From the NCBI GenBank assembly GCA_015680685.1, contig MNCI01000972.1, positions 181,532 through 245,531 of the forward strand: a DNA stretch of 64,000 nucleotides. The letters run 5' to 3'. A program made the translations under genes and the position numbers. A model generated the notes under the pieces. That model searched no databases, had not been told where the DNA came from, and saw only the letters and a program-made list of their open reading frames with translations. This DNA is from Gnetum montanum (taxonomy: Eukaryota; Streptophyta; Gnetopsida; Gnetales; Gnetaceae). Positions 45,832 through 57,607 of this stretch are shown in pieces. The first letter of the stretch is position 1; each line of letters begins with the position of its first letter.

Positions 45832-46910
45832 AAACCATGATGATGGAGTGAGGATGTGCAACAAAAATTTTAAGATAAGAAATGTTTCAAGGAGTGGCAA
45901 TAGAGTAGGAGACATGATGAATTTGAAAGATACAAGGTATAATATATGGCAAAGAAGATTGTGGGCACGACTAAACTTAAAGTTAGGAACTCAGGAGGGT
46001 GAGAAGTTAAGTTCTATGTTGGCCAAGGATTAGAATAAGAGATGTAAAGACTTCAATAGATTAGATGAAACAAGTGTGATGAAAAAAGAATTTTATTTTT
46101 AGACAATGATATCTTGGAGTGATAGGGGATTTATTTTCAAGGACTACTTAATGAATAATTCCATAGAGATGAAGTTGAAGTTTATGGGAGATATAATGAT
46201 TACTTGGTTAACAAATTTGTTCAACAAGATTTGGGAGGAAAAAATGCCAAGTGATTGAAGGAAAAGCACTAGTACCATGAAGTGAGAGGAAAGGGTTACA
46301 TAACAATACTTAAGGTAAGAATTAAACATATTTTACAAATTAGTTTGGTTTTATGCTTAGAAGATCAATTATGGAAGCTATATTCTTGCTATGATAGTTG
46401 ATGGAGAAATTTAGGTGTAAGAGAAAGAATCTACATATGATTTTCATTGACTTGAAGAAAGTGTATGATAAAGTTTCCCTATATATTATTTGGTGGACAT
46501 TAAAAAGGAAGGATATTCCTAAAGGATATTCAAGATATGTATGATAGAGCAACAACTTGAGTTCAAATTGTTTGTGGAGAGACTTCAAACATAGTGAAGG
46601 TTGGATTATACTAAGGATATGCTCTAAGCCTTGATTTTACTATTGTTACTATAGATGAGCTAACCAAAGATACTCAATATGATATCCTTTGTGTATGCTC
46701 TTTGATGATGATATTGTTTTGGTGGGTGCATCTAAGTAGGTCCTCGCAACCAAAATGAAGACTTGGAGAAATACTTTAGAATCAATAGTAGAAGTAAAAT
46801 AGAATACATGGAGTGCACTTTTAGTGAAAAATTGAGTCATAAAGAGATGAAGATTAGAATTCAAACCCAAAAATTTTTCAATGTAACAAATTTAGATACT
46901 TAGGGGTTTC
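45832..46910 (+). pseudogene. RTE-type LINE, reverse transcriptase half
   Basis: Continues the LINE interrupted at 32515. LGTQEGEKLSSMLAKD then KRCKDFNRL lead into ITWLTNLFNKIWEEKMPSDW (46190-46255), the RTE LT-LFN-I----MP--W block, followed by degraded FIDLKKVYD, WWTLKRK, a TRVQIVCGETSN block, LDFTIVTIDELTKDTQ and a LMMILFWW relic of the FADDI active site (46700). The last recognisable piece is FRYLGV at 46895. The 3' end is missing or unrecognised. Confidence 0.75.
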
Positions 46911-48548
46911 CAACCTAAAATTTTGCCTAGGTTAAATTATTTAATTTAATGATATCATTTTGATACATTATTTTTAATTTCATAGAATGAAAAATAGAAT
47001 TATATTATTGTTATTATTTTACTTAGGTGAATAAAATTTGCTTATTAAATAATTTTGTTAAAGTTTTTTAGCCTTTTATTTTAGTGCTATTGATACTTAG
47101 ACATAGATTTTTTATATATTTTATAGTTAAATATTGAAATCTAATTACCCTTGGAAATTTTTCTTCTATCATTTATCATGTTGTTATAAATATTTGACTA
47201 TGCAATTTTATTCTTTATACACATTCAATTATACATATTTCATTCTTTATCATGCATGTGTGATTATTAAATACTCTGTTTAGGGAGCATTTAAGACCCT
47301 AACCCTATCCAAGACATACCCCATTTCTTTTTGTCATTAACCTAGAATTCTAAACTAATATAACTATAACTAAATATCACATATATAATAGCTTTGTTAA
47401 GTGCCTTAGGATGCTATCATACTTAGAATCTAACCTTACCAATACATTTGAGATGTTCAAAAACACTAGATTTGACCTTTAGTTCACCAGAATCAAAGTT
47501 GCAGTGCTTGAAATATCAAATTTTCAGTTTGCTCAAAAATTCCACGAGTTATGGAATGAAAATGTAAAAAGAATTATGATGCAATATTTTTCTCTAAATG
47601 TCATGGTCTAAAAGTCTTCCAAATATATTTTCAATTAATATTTTTTTACTATAAATGGTTTGTTAAGATGCACTTACATTTTCTCATAATTATGTTGATC
47701 CATTTGTAAATTCAGTTTCTAACATTTGAGGCATTATTTAGGCCTCTTGTTCAAGTATAAGGCACCAGGATTAGAGATATAAATGCTAAAATTCACCTAT
47801 CAATGGACTATGTCTGAATGTAAGGATGTTATCGTATTAGCTTTTCCCGTACAATTCTATACAGTTTCTTGAACATCTAATTAATATAGAGCATATGTTT
47901 CACATCACACTATTATCCAAAGTCCAATGTAGTAGTTAATTCACTCAGAACAATTGATATTGGTAAATGATTTATGAAATCACATTCAAATTACTTACAT
48001 GAGTTGCAAATTATTGACAGAGCAATTGATATTGATGCACCATTGTTTTTATTTTTGTGTTAAGGCTTCTTAGTGTTAATGTAAGATGCTTTAAAATCAC
48101 CATTTAGATATTTCAATTTTTGAATAATTTTTGCCATGTTTGTTGCACAAAGGTTTGAATCATTTCATTTTGATAGGAAAGAAGGCTACATAAAAAGTCA
48201 AGTTAAAGATGGATGAAGTGAGTAGAGTGAATGTTGAAAAAAGTACACTTCATGAAGCTTGAAGAGAAACTAAAACACCCTTCCAAAGGCTTAGAAGATG
48301 AAGCATGAAAGGAGAAAAAAGAGCTTAATAAAACTCATCTTCACTGCATTGGATGATGCTTCATTATATTACAAATAAAGCCCATAGCCTCCTTTTTTAG
48401 GAGATTTAGGAGGATTTTGCCACTAATGGCATCATTGCACATGAAGGGTCAATTATTCTCCATTTTAAGATATTTCATCTTACCATGTTTTTTTTTAAAA
48501 TTTATTTTAGCTACATTTCTTAGTTTTTTAGCCTTCTTTTGGTACATA
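46911..48548. other. Gene-free A/T-rich stretch
   Basis: No recognised domain or repeat in about 1.6 kb. All open frames are short. It forms the left flank of element D. Confidence 0.3.
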
Positions 48549-48553
48549 GCTTT

Positions 48554-49443
48554 TGATAAGTGGTGAGGTACCCCTACACTCAACCATTCGAATATGAGCA
48601 TTTCATGCACGATCTGGTCGAACACTGTAGACAGGCTAGTTGTGGTATCTAGATAGTTACACGTTGATCGCATTTCATTGTCTTCCCATCTAGACTAGTA
48701 TATGCTTTGTCACGTATGGTTTAGTCCAGAGTGAGGTGTATGATATGGTTTCTAGCCTAATGCTACTCCTAGAGGCAATGGAAAATAATTTTGTTTTAAG
48801 ATAAAAGGAAAAGGGAGAGAGAGCTAAGCTAATGGAACATGGAATGAGAGAGTCTAAACTAGCCTAAGTGTGATGAGAATCTATTCCTTAATCATTCGTA
48901 CACATCTTGGACCTCATGCATAACTACTACTGGGATTACCAAGCACAGATCTTAGGTACGCTACTAGGTTACCAAGTAGTCACACTTAAATGCTCGTGAT
49001 TAAGTCGTACTCATTCTACATTTAACAACAGGAATAGGAAATGATGGTAAAGAAATATTAACTAAGAAAATAATAAATAACAATAAAAATTAACAATAAC
49101 AATTAAACAATTAAAACTAAGTGAATGTTGTAATGATGAAGTGATCTTGATCTTTATTGCCGATCATGTGCGTGTCCAAGTACGTCACACTCGAATAAAG
49201 GTTTTGTACAATTACAAGCATCACACTGCAGGCATGTAGTTGAAAAATATTCTAACTCTTGTGGGAATAAACTACAAGAGTTTGACTACAACTAACTCAA
49301 AGATGCCTAAGTGTTGTGGAAGCACACTTATTTATAGGCTAGAATAGACGTTGTGTAAACAAGGCTGCATATATGGGGCCTAGTATACACAGCCTAGTGT
49401 ACGAGGCCTAGTATACATAGTCCCCGATAACCACAATTCATCA
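48554..49443 (-). mobile_element. 3' LTR of element D
   Basis: 890 bp; minus strand TGATGAATTGTGG... to ...CTTATCA. TATAAATA (minus) at 49336-49329. U3 (49360-49430) is built from GGCCTAGTATAC units. U5 ends in the family signature. Confidence 0.88.
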
Positions 49444-49549
49444 TACGCCCATGACTGAATAACAACTCATCCTTGAGTCAAAGAAAGTGAGGAACAAGCT
49501 CAATTGAATACATAGTGGATAGGCATGGGATTATTGACTGACTAGAAAT

Positions 49550-50017
49550 TTGTTTATGTCGTAGTGGATATGACAAAATTGGGACACAGACACAAAATGA
49601 CAGAATTTATTGGAACTCATGTGGTTCCTGGTGGTGGTGGTTCCTCCATGGGTCTCTTCCCTTATCCTGTGCATCAAGCTTCTGAGATTGATACCATTGA
49701 AGAAGCACTTGATGTTTCTCCTCTTCTATATGAGGATTATGAGTCGTCCATGCTGATGTTCCAATGTTTGATGGAGTTGGCATTTCCCATAGGCACGACA
49801 GCTGTGGAAATACTTGATTGGCCTTAACATGCCATGTTGTAGATAGTCGTCATTCCTCTTCATAGTCTTGGGCCCCAACCTCTCCACCTTTTGCTTGGCT
49901 AGCTTGTGCAGTGATAGCAGGTCCTTGATGGATGTTGAATGATTGTGCCTCCTGCTCCTCTTGGACATTTAATTGCACCTTGAGAAGGTCCTCCTATTGT
50001 CCTCTTTTTAGGGCCAT
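49550..50017 (-). pseudogene. Shortened env-like ORF of element D
   Basis: ATG at 50017-50015, directly after the intron, reading MALKRG before a stop. The rest is about 150 codons: an acidic Gln-rich stretch, then CLWEMPTPSNIGTSAW (about 49796-49750) and an EEEK tail, equivalent to CLWDIPIPAHISNAMW of element C. The large middle region (plant-transposon-protein domain and most of the coiled coil) is absent. The plus-strand 87-codon open stretch at 49564-49827 is a shadow. Confidence 0.6.
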
Positions 50018-50079
50018 CTATAATCACACAAAGATCAATTATTAGTAAGGTTATTGAAAGAAGTTCAATTATTTCATAC
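50018..50079 (-). other. Putative 62-bp intron before the env-like ATG of element D
   Basis: Minus strand AGTAAG|GTATGAAATA at the left and TTTGTGTGATTATAG|ATGGCC at the right, with CTTACTAAT as possible branch site. Same size and place as in C. Confidence 0.6.
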
Positions 50080-50334
50080 CTTACTTATTGCCTTAAGTAA
50101 TTGTTGATTCTTTGCTTAGTGTGATTTTAGAGTTAGAAAGTTTTTCAAGGAAGTTGCCCTAAAAGTTTAATGTTGGGCTTGGTTGGTTTAGGTGACACAT
50201 CAAAGGACATGTAATGGTTTTGAGGAACATTTGATAAAATGATGATAAAGGAAAGAATAGATTTGGCAATGAAGTACTTGGAGGGTATAAAATAATATAG
50301 TGGTGTGCAACAAGTACAAATTACAAAATTCACG

Positions 50335-50410
50335 CAAGTGGATCCTCCCCAAAGCAGGTTCCAACCTATAATGCCTTTGTGTAACCACACCTTAAAATGT
50401 CCGTAGGTAC
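50335..50410 (-). other. Conserved ~80-bp noncoding block, copy in element D
   Basis: Minus strand GTACCTACGGACATTTTAAG ... TTACACAAAGGCATTATAGG ... TTTGGGGAGGATCCACTTG. Closest to the copy in element B. Confidence 0.65.
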
Positions 50411-51520
50411 TAGAAGGGTTAAATGTAATCTATACCAATGCAACAAAAAACACACATGTAGATACCACCATGATGAGGTATGAATTCAATGCTACACAAG
50501 ACATGATTCACAAATATATGAACAACAAGATGGGATAAATCAGAGAAGGGATTGTAGAGATTGGGACGTGAAGTAATTGACTCAGGGCACAATGAATCTT
50601 GAGTGTAGGGCATGATTAATGTGTCATTAGCCCATCGCTCCAAAATCAAGACCAAGTCCATTCCTCCGATTAGTGACATTGCATTATTTCATCCAATGAT
50701 GGACAACCATAAGAGCACCATGACAACAAGGCATACGATCACTTGGCGTTTTGTGTAAGGGAGGAGTGACTTGGAATTTCTTTGTGGCATACTTTTTGTT
50801 TGGCTACTTTGGCACACTCTTTTCTTTTTGTTTTTTGATGAAGTACTTAATCCAAAGAAGCCACCTACCTTCCGGCATGGATGCATGTCTTTCCAGTGGG
50901 ACCCCCTAGAATAGCATTAGGTTCTTTATTGGGTGCCTTTAATACTCTTACTCCCATTTTTTCGTTAAATCTACAAGGATCTTAGTACAACCAAGCTACA
51001 TGATAGCACCTATAGATGTCACCAAAGAGAATCCACAAGTCCCCTTGATGTCACACCCTGGCCATTCCCTCTTAGTCCATCCTTCTTTGCTTTGGGCATA
51101 ATGAGCACAAAATTACTTTAGGTTTTAATGATGTCAAGAATATCATCGTACCTAGAGTAGAACCTCTTATTAATAGAATGGTTGGGTGGATGTGATGGGC
51201 TTGCTGTTCAAATAATTAGTCACCTGAGACTTGATAGCATAGAATAACACCTCAACCAACGAGTCACATTAGTGTTTTATTCGTAGATAAGATTACTCAT
51301 AAAAAGATAAAAAGACAAAAAGATAAAACAATAAATTAAAAGCTGAAAAAATGGAAAACAAAAAGTTAAAAAATTAAAGAAATGAAAAAACATTTATTAA
51401 TTCTGTGCTGTTAGAATGGAGGATACCCCCCATAGCTAAATGCTTGAGCATGGCTAGAATTAATAAATGGAAGGTTAAGATCCTTGCATGTTGAAAATAT
51501 TGGGACCTAGTCATACTTAC
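50411..51520 (-). other. Noncoding spacer of element D
   Basis: Matches the spacers of B and E; contains a Lys-AAAGATAAAAAG-type A-rich tract (51300-51370). No ORF worth reporting. Confidence 0.5.
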
Positions 51521-51521
51521 C

Positions 51522-52290
51522 TCATTGGGGTTCACACACTTGATTAAAGTTGACATAGTGGGGCAAGTTATAAGGTGTGGTTAATTTATAAAGAGTTGAC
51601 CCACTATGGTACTTGCAGCCGTAAGATGGTATGTAAGGATCAACATGTCTCCCCATGTGGCTATATTCATTGGGCCTCATGGTTGTTGGAGTATTGAGTG
51701 GTGGCCTTGATAAGGTAACATGAGGTGTTGGGTTCGAAGAGGAAGATGCACCATAGTGTTGGATTTGTGCTAAGTTGATAGATGCAGTGGTTTTTGAACT
51801 ATGGTGTCCCTTTCGATAGTCACATCTAAAGAAGGAACACCTTCGACATTGTGAAGGACCACCACTACAATTGCTAGTAGCAGCACAAGTAACATTCGTG
51901 GGTTGGTATTGTGGTACAAAGTGGTGATGTAGAAGAGGGTAAAGTATGAGAATATTGAGGTTGAGGAGAAGTATAAGGCACATGGGGTGGTGATCTTGTT
52001 GGAGAGGACATGGATGGATAGTACTCGAGAGAATGATAACGATGAGGTAAGGTAGAGGATGCTGATCCCATTGGAGAAATAGGGTGTTGAACATAATAAG
52101 CATTTGGCGTTGGGACATATGAAGGGTATGGTCTAGTTGGTAGTGGCATCCCCCACGACTAAGGTTTTTGCCACTGTGCTTGAACCCGATATTTCTGTAT
52201 GAAATCTGGATGTAACATTCTTCCCCAATGCTCATGTAAATGTGACAAAACTAGACATTGGCCTTTGGGGTGATCATACAGACAGATGTT
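51522..52290 (-). pseudogene. gag zinc knuckle and Pro/His-rich extension of element D
   Basis: The minus frame carries RCNICLYDHPKGQC near 52285-52245, the only knuckle in the window with all three Cys and the His kept (C-x2-C-x3-H-x4-C). A 237-codon open stretch (52235-51522) follows with runs of His, Pro, Thr and Ser and CRRCSFFRCDYRKG near 51850-51810. It is the counterpart of 14641-15631 in B. No enzyme is encoded; the frame ends where the spacer starts. Confidence 0.65.
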
Positions 52291-53664
52291 GCATCGATAT
52301 ATGAAATTGATAGTTGAGTTCTTATTCTTATTCTTTTCAACCCTTCTTTTTGATTGTCTAGTTGTGTTCTATCTTGTTTCTTGGCTCATCATGGTTCTTC
52401 CTCCAATAATGTTGGCATATTCTCCACATCTTTCATGTACACAGTCCATCATCTTATTGATCTTTGCCTCAATTTCATCTAGCGATTATCGGATTGGCAA
52501 AGATGATTCCACCTCGAAGTAAGTTGATTTCTCCTCTTCATGATCATGGACCCTTATTAAGATGAGATTTTGGTCTTGTTTAGAACTTTCAACATTCTCC
52601 CATTTAGGTATTTCTCCTTCTTCTTTTGCTACCCACTTAATAAGCTCTTGGAATTGATGGATTTGTAGCTCATATAGTTGACCTCGAGTGTACATCCCTA
52701 GGGTCTTCCTTATTTCATTATGGAGCCCATCCATGATGTCGTACATTAGCCTTTCCTCAGAGAATCCATAGCCTAGGCAATTGTTTAACAATGCATAATA
52801 TCTTTCTAAGGCCATGTCCAAGGGTTCATGTTGTGCTTGTTTCCACTCTTGGATTTTTCTCCTCAAGCTTGACACTCTTGCATAAGTTTGATATCTTTCA
52901 TTGAAGAGTTCTACCATTGTCGGCCAACTTCAAATTGATTTTGGTTTTAAAGACCTATACCATACTTTTGCTTGGCCAACGAGTGTCATAGGAAAGAGCT
53001 TAAGTTTTTTCCACCCATTATCAATGTTGTTCCATGTATAGGCATCGTAGAAGGCTTGTAAATGTTGTTGCGAATCTAAATCATAGCCTCCTGAAAACTT
53101 GGAAAAGTTGTTTAAATCAAGCATGGGTAGAAAACTTTCCTTACAATGCCTGCAGGCTATTCGAATAACCTCTTGTATATGCATTAGGCTCTTAGTGGCC
53201 AGCAAGGGTTCATCGTCACTAGGTGGGTTATGAGTTTGCGAGTTGGGATGATGTTGTCTTTGTTCATGTTGGCATTTCTGACTTTGCCCGTGGGTTCGAT
53301 TTCTATTTCTACACTGACCCTAAGAGAGATGATCATCCATGTCACGACCTGATGTTGAAGGAGCAGAGGAAAAGAAAGGGCTAGAAGACTTGTCATGACT
53401 TTTGTAAGTCTCCCAATCATCTTTGGATAAATTTTTGTTAATTATTGAGAAGGTCCCAAGTCTTATTGGCCCCCTCATTCTATGGGATGTCCCATCCTTG
53501 CTAGAGGTGTCAGAGTTGGATGATGAGAGTCCTTGAGTATCATTGGGGTGTCTAGGAACATATGAAACTCCTGCATAAGATTGAGTACTCCAAACTTCTT
53601 CGTTGGTTCTCCAATGAATTACCTCGCCAGATGTTTCATTATCATTATCTTGTGAAAGAGACAT
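52291..53664 (-). pseudogene. gag capsid of element D, nearly open
   Basis: ATG at 53664 (MSLSQDND), open to 53320, then a shift; the capsid occupies 53205-52930 (DLDSQQHLQAFYDAYTW, LFPMTLVGQAKVWYRSLKP) and, after one stop, 52917-52486 (LFNERYQTYARVSSLRRKI, DMALERYYALLNNCLGYGF). Only three or four lesions separate it from a full gag, far fewer than in A and C. It pairs closely with element B. Confidence 0.82.
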
Positions 53665-53753
53665 GGTTGTAAATTTGTGTGTGATTTAATTGCAATTATT
53701 ATTATTATCTCTTTTTTTTCTTAAAGATATGTCGTTAATACTTTGTTACAGTG

Positions 53754-56683
53754 TGTTGGCACATTTGGCCATTCCATGGAATAGTTGGAATATTTTATTA
53801 AAAATTGGAACAATCTATGGTTGTAAATTTAGAAGTAAATTTACAGCTTTAGTGTTGTGGGTCGATGGGTGTTTTTGGAGAGGTAATCCACTGGTAAATA
53901 ATTTGACGTTGAAGCCTTCTTGATATAAAATGAAAGTGCCAGATTATTCCTTATTGGAGATTTGAAGATAGCACTATAGCAAACAAGGAATTATATTATT
54001 TACGTGAAAGGCATTGGTGAAGAACGTGCTCTAAAATTTTTTGGAAAGGTCCCAAGTTGAAAATCCCTGTTGTTAAGCTCAGTTGTATTTTTTGGCCCTA
54101 AGATAACGTTTGAAACTCCTTGCAAAAAAATCAGAAAATAAAACAAAAATCAACAGCGCCTCTGTCGTCTTGAAGATTGTACAACAATGAGAGTGGAGGA
54201 AAATGAGACTACAGTTGGACTAACGATTCCTGACACCGTATACCTGCTAAACGTGGTAATGGCAGGGGAGCAAACACACACCATACAGGTAAAGATAATA
54301 TTAGTGGAGGTGCAGTTGCAGGTGAAGATGAAGGAAAATCATGGCGTTCCTGGAAAATCATGCTGCAGTAAAAGTTTATAACCGCCCTCTGCGCGACATT
54401 CATCTTGGCGTAGACGGGTACTATGAAAACTGCCATCAAGATGGACATAACCAAGTCCCTGGGGCATGAAACATCTTTTCCATAAACATAGGGATATTTT
54501 TTAAAAAAATCGAAATCCTCTTCCACACATAATATACAGAGAAAGGAGTCATGTTTTGTTGAAACCCCGATTTCATTTCCAGTTTTGCAGGCCTTGGCGG
54601 TTCCAATTGTACAGGCTGCGACAGTTCTGGAAGTTGTGGCAGTTATAATGGCATGATGAAGGTTCCTGTGGTTTTGTTGGATGTGGATCCATGATACATT
54701 TGCCCCTTGCTCTACAATCAATGGCAGTGATTTGGAAGACGATTCACAAAAACAAAAAAATGCAGGAAGCCCTAAGCGAATTTGGGGAAAAAAAAAACAA
54801 ATTCCAGGCAACTGAAACCCTATGTTCAGCACATCATTTTCTTTCTTCCAAGAAAATCCTTTTCCCTCACTCTTCAGCAACTGAACACCACAACGATGCC
54901 GGATGCAGCGGCAGAGCCTTCTCCCGTGGTGGCGATTGATAACTATTTTTGACAGGACAGGATATTTTGAAATATTTGTTGGTAGTTCCAGGCCTGGCAC
55001 CTTCACATTCGGACCTAATGTTTGGGATTTAAATTTTTATTTTCAGCCACTTTAATACAGGTGCAAGTGCAGATAAATTATTTATATAAATTTAAATAGA
55101 CTAGCTACCATCAACGTCTACACCAAGGTAGATATTATACCTTGTTCATAAAATTACTAAGGGCTTCAATAGTATTCTTAAAAATTTTAAACAAATAAAA
55201 ATGAAAAGCTATTGGAGTTATAATTTTAAACAATTATATAGAGCTATTGGGTTTATTGTCATTATCCACAAAAGCAATATTTGTAATATTTCTTCTAACT
55301 TCTTAACTTCCTAAGTTAATACTTCCTAACTTGTTGGGCAAGTTACTTGGGAGAGAAGTTAGCTAGGATATTTTGGAATGTAACTACCTTATGAATCTTA
55401 TAAAAAGGCTTCAGGGGTGAGAAGAGGAGAGGACTTTGGGGGGGAAAAAGACACTTGATACATCACACTTTGGGAAGGTTACTAGCTAGTACTTGGGCTC
55501 TCACTTGGAGACACACTTTGAGTCTTGGGAGAAGAGCATTTGTAAAAAGAAAGTGTGAAAGATTGCTTATAAGATAACTTGCTAAAGAAAGGATTTCAGC
55601 CTCTTTGTCATGGTCCTGTGAGTTATGTCTTTTATTTTTTTTATTTTGTTTAACTTGTTTAGCTAGTGGTTTAGATAGTATCATCCTTGGCAAGTAATTT
55701 TGGGATTTTTAGATCGCTCTTACTATTTTTGTTGCCCAATAGAAAATTTCTGTTAAAATTTTACCATGGAAGCGCTTGTGTTTAAAATCCTTAAGAGCAT
55801 TTTAGTAGTAAATTTTGTTATTGTGCAACATATAAGAATTGCTTTTGAGATCATTGTAAGAGAGCCTCTACTTGTAGTCATGCCATTGAACGATTCAATA
55901 GTCAAGAGGGTTCAGAAAATCTTTGGTATTTTGATGGGACCAGAATAGCTTCTTTTTATCTTTAAAGTGAATCTCCGTGGTATTTCAATCAGAAATCGTC
56001 AAGTCCTTTGAAGGTTTTGTTGAATGCAATTGTTGACGTCCATTATCTAGCCAAAATGGAGTCTCGTACGTGGTAGTTTACGCAGCATTTTTTTGGTAGC
56101 ATAGTAGGATTGTCTTGAAGAAATTGCTTATTTAAGCCTTGGAAGTTAGAACAATTCGTAGTTATTGAATTTGGGATAGCTTTATTGCGAAGTGTTTACT
56201 CGTGTCATTTTATCTTGTTTAAATATTTGAGGTTTATACAAATATGCTTTTCTTTTTTGTCTATTTCCATCGAATCTTGCTCTATTTCTAATTTTCTTGT
56301 GGAACTATCTCTTTCTCTGGGGAGAATTAGAAGTAGATTCGCAGAGTTGTGCTTAAACGTTTTTGCAGAATTTTATTTGTTACAAGTAGGTATTATAAGG
56401 ACCACGTAGACTAGGCAATTGAACAAAATAGGAACTCTCAACAACTCACAGTACTTGGCAAAGTTGGTTGAATCTCTTTAAGATAAGTCATCTATAGTTT
56501 ACACATAATGCAATCGTTTCATTTTTCACAACCGCACGCTGCAATAGCACACACACACATACTCACATTAACTATTGAGTTTATTTGGAGGTATTTGGGC
56601 CTTGGTGTTGCCAGAGACCAGCAGGCACCTAAATCCTGTTCGAGGACACTCGTTGGCGGTCGTGTCCCAAACGGTCGCCAACA
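53754..56683 (+). mobile_element. 2.93-kb solo LTR of another family
   Basis: Begins TGTTGGC, ends GCCAACA, with the perfect target duplication CAGTG on both sides (53749-53753 and 56684-56688). TATAAAA at 55399-55405 divides a 1.6-kb U3 from a 1.3-kb R/U5. The start does not recur inside, so it is one LTR, not a pair. The last 309 bp match positions 1-307. It interrupts the leader of element D, whose sequence resumes with GTATTAACG-ATATCTTT as in element B (13108-13125). Confidence 0.85.
54209..55006 (-). CDS. 265-codon open frame antisense in U3 of the 2.9-kb LTR
   Basis: The longest open frame in the window. The predicted protein has scattered Cys and hydrophobic patches but no domain I recognise. 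It covers the locally more G/C-rich part of U3, and plus-strand frames are also open there (54691-54939), so composition alone could produce it. It runs opposite to the LTR's transcription. Treat as an open frame, not as a demonstrated gene. Confidence 0.2.
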   Translation of the reverse strand: MKVPGLELPTNISKYPVLSKIVINRHHGRRLCRCIRHRCGVQLLKSEGKGFSWKKENDVLNIGFQLPGICFFFPQIRLGLPAFFCFCESSSKSLPLIVEQGANVSWIHIQQNHRNLHHAIITATTSRTVAACTIGTAKACKTGNEIGVSTKHDSFLCILCVEEDFDFFKKYPYVYGKDVSCPRDLVMSILMAVFIVPVYAKMNVAQRAVINFYCSMIFQERHDFPSSSPATAPPLILSLPVWCVFAPLPLPRLAGIRCQESLVQL

Positions 56684-56726
56684 CAGTGATCTTGTATGAT
56701 GTAACTAATCTAGATAACTAGCACCG

Positions 56727-56744
56727 TCCTTGGCAACGGTGCCA
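56727..56744 (-). promoter_or_regulatory. Primer-binding site of element D
   Basis: The minus strand reads TGGCACCGTTGCCAAGGA, 15 of 18 positions equal to the tRNA-Asp complement TGGCGCCGTTGCCGGGGA, all three differences G to A. The best preserved site in the window. Confidence 0.8.
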
Positions 56745-56745
56745 A

Positions 56746-57075
56746 TGATGAAGTAATCTTGATCTTTATTCCGATCATGTGCATGTCTAAGTATGTCACA
56801 CTCGAATAAAGGTTCCGTAAAATTACAAGCATCACACTGCGGGCATGCACTGGGAAAAAATTCTAACTCTTGCGGGAACAAACTACAAGAGTTCGGCTAC
56901 AACTAACTCAAAGATGCCTAAATGTGGTGGAAGCACACTTATTTATAGGCTAGAACAGACACTGTGTAAACAAGGCTACGTATACAGGGCCTAGGAGCCT
57001 AGTATACGGGGCCTAGTATATGCAGCTTACCTAGTATACGAGGCCTAGTATACGCAGTCCCGATAACCACGATCA
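56746..57075 (-). mobile_element. 5' LTR of element D with internal deletion
   Basis: 330 bp, aligned to 49134-49443 of the 3' LTR; the other 580 bp (48554-49133) are missing. Both breakpoints lie in TGATGAAG-like words, so the end of the LTR still looks correct. U3 has GGCCTAGTATAC units and TATAAATA near 56947. Confidence 0.85.
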
Positions 57076-57080
57076 GCTTC

Positions 57081-57598
57081 AAACAAAAAGATTTCTACAG
57101 CTAAATGACAATATAAACTTTGATGAAAGCTTAAGAATTTGACAAAGATAAAGTTTGGACATTGTCAATAAAACAATCATACCGTTTCATTTCAAAATGT
57201 GACTTTCAATCGAAGCTCTTGTATATAGGCAGATGATGACGTTGCATATGTAAGATCCAAACATAATTTAAGAATGCAAGATATATAAGTTGACACATCG
57301 AAAGACACTAAAAGCTCTCTTTAGCCTTTAAAAAGTTAAAAGGTAATGTCTAAACTGTTTCTTCGGTACGTTCTCGACATCATCTCTAAAAAATAGCTGC
57401 ACTATCTAAACATTGATGATCAGTACTTTAATTATAACCCAAAGATCAGTGCTTTCATACAAAATAAACATATAGATAACACACCGATTCCAAGATTACA
57501 GGGCAGGTAAGTCATCTGCTATCCCATTCTCGAAAATAGACAGCTAAAAGAAACCCTAGTTGATCATGCTCGCCATAACCCACGTATGTCCATGTTCA
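57081..57598. other. Flanking sequence without genes
   Basis: Right flank of element D and upstream region of the defensin-like pseudogene. No TE signature. Contains GTTGATCATGC and other motifs of unknown meaning. Confidence 0.3.
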
Positions 57599-57607
57599 TA
57601 TATAAAT
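57599..57607 (+). promoter_or_regulatory. TATA box of the defensin-like pseudogene
   Basis: TATATAAAT 138 bp upstream of the ATG at 57737, a normal plant distance allowing a 5' leader of about 100 nt. Confidence 0.45.

Larger units (their letters stand above)
48554..57075 (-). mobile_element. Athila-like element D lacking pol, with a nested LTR
   Basis: Minus strand: 5' LTR (57075-56746, internally deleted), primer site, leader, gag, spacer, intron, short env-like ORF and 3' LTR (49443-48554). The flanks GCTTT (48549-48553) and GCTTC (57076-57080) are a target duplication with one transition. A 2.93-kb LTR of another family plus its 5-bp duplication sits in the leader. Without it, D measures about 5.6 kb. 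No protease, RT or integrase is present. Confidence 0.88.

Noticed and set aside
47288-47302. Telomere-like CCCTAACCCTA
   Set aside because: Only about one and a half units and not the plant unit TTTAGGG in tandem; chance.
53754-56683. Full LTR element with short LTRs (TRIM/LARD)
   Set aside because: The beginning of the segment does not recur near its end, so it is one long LTR.
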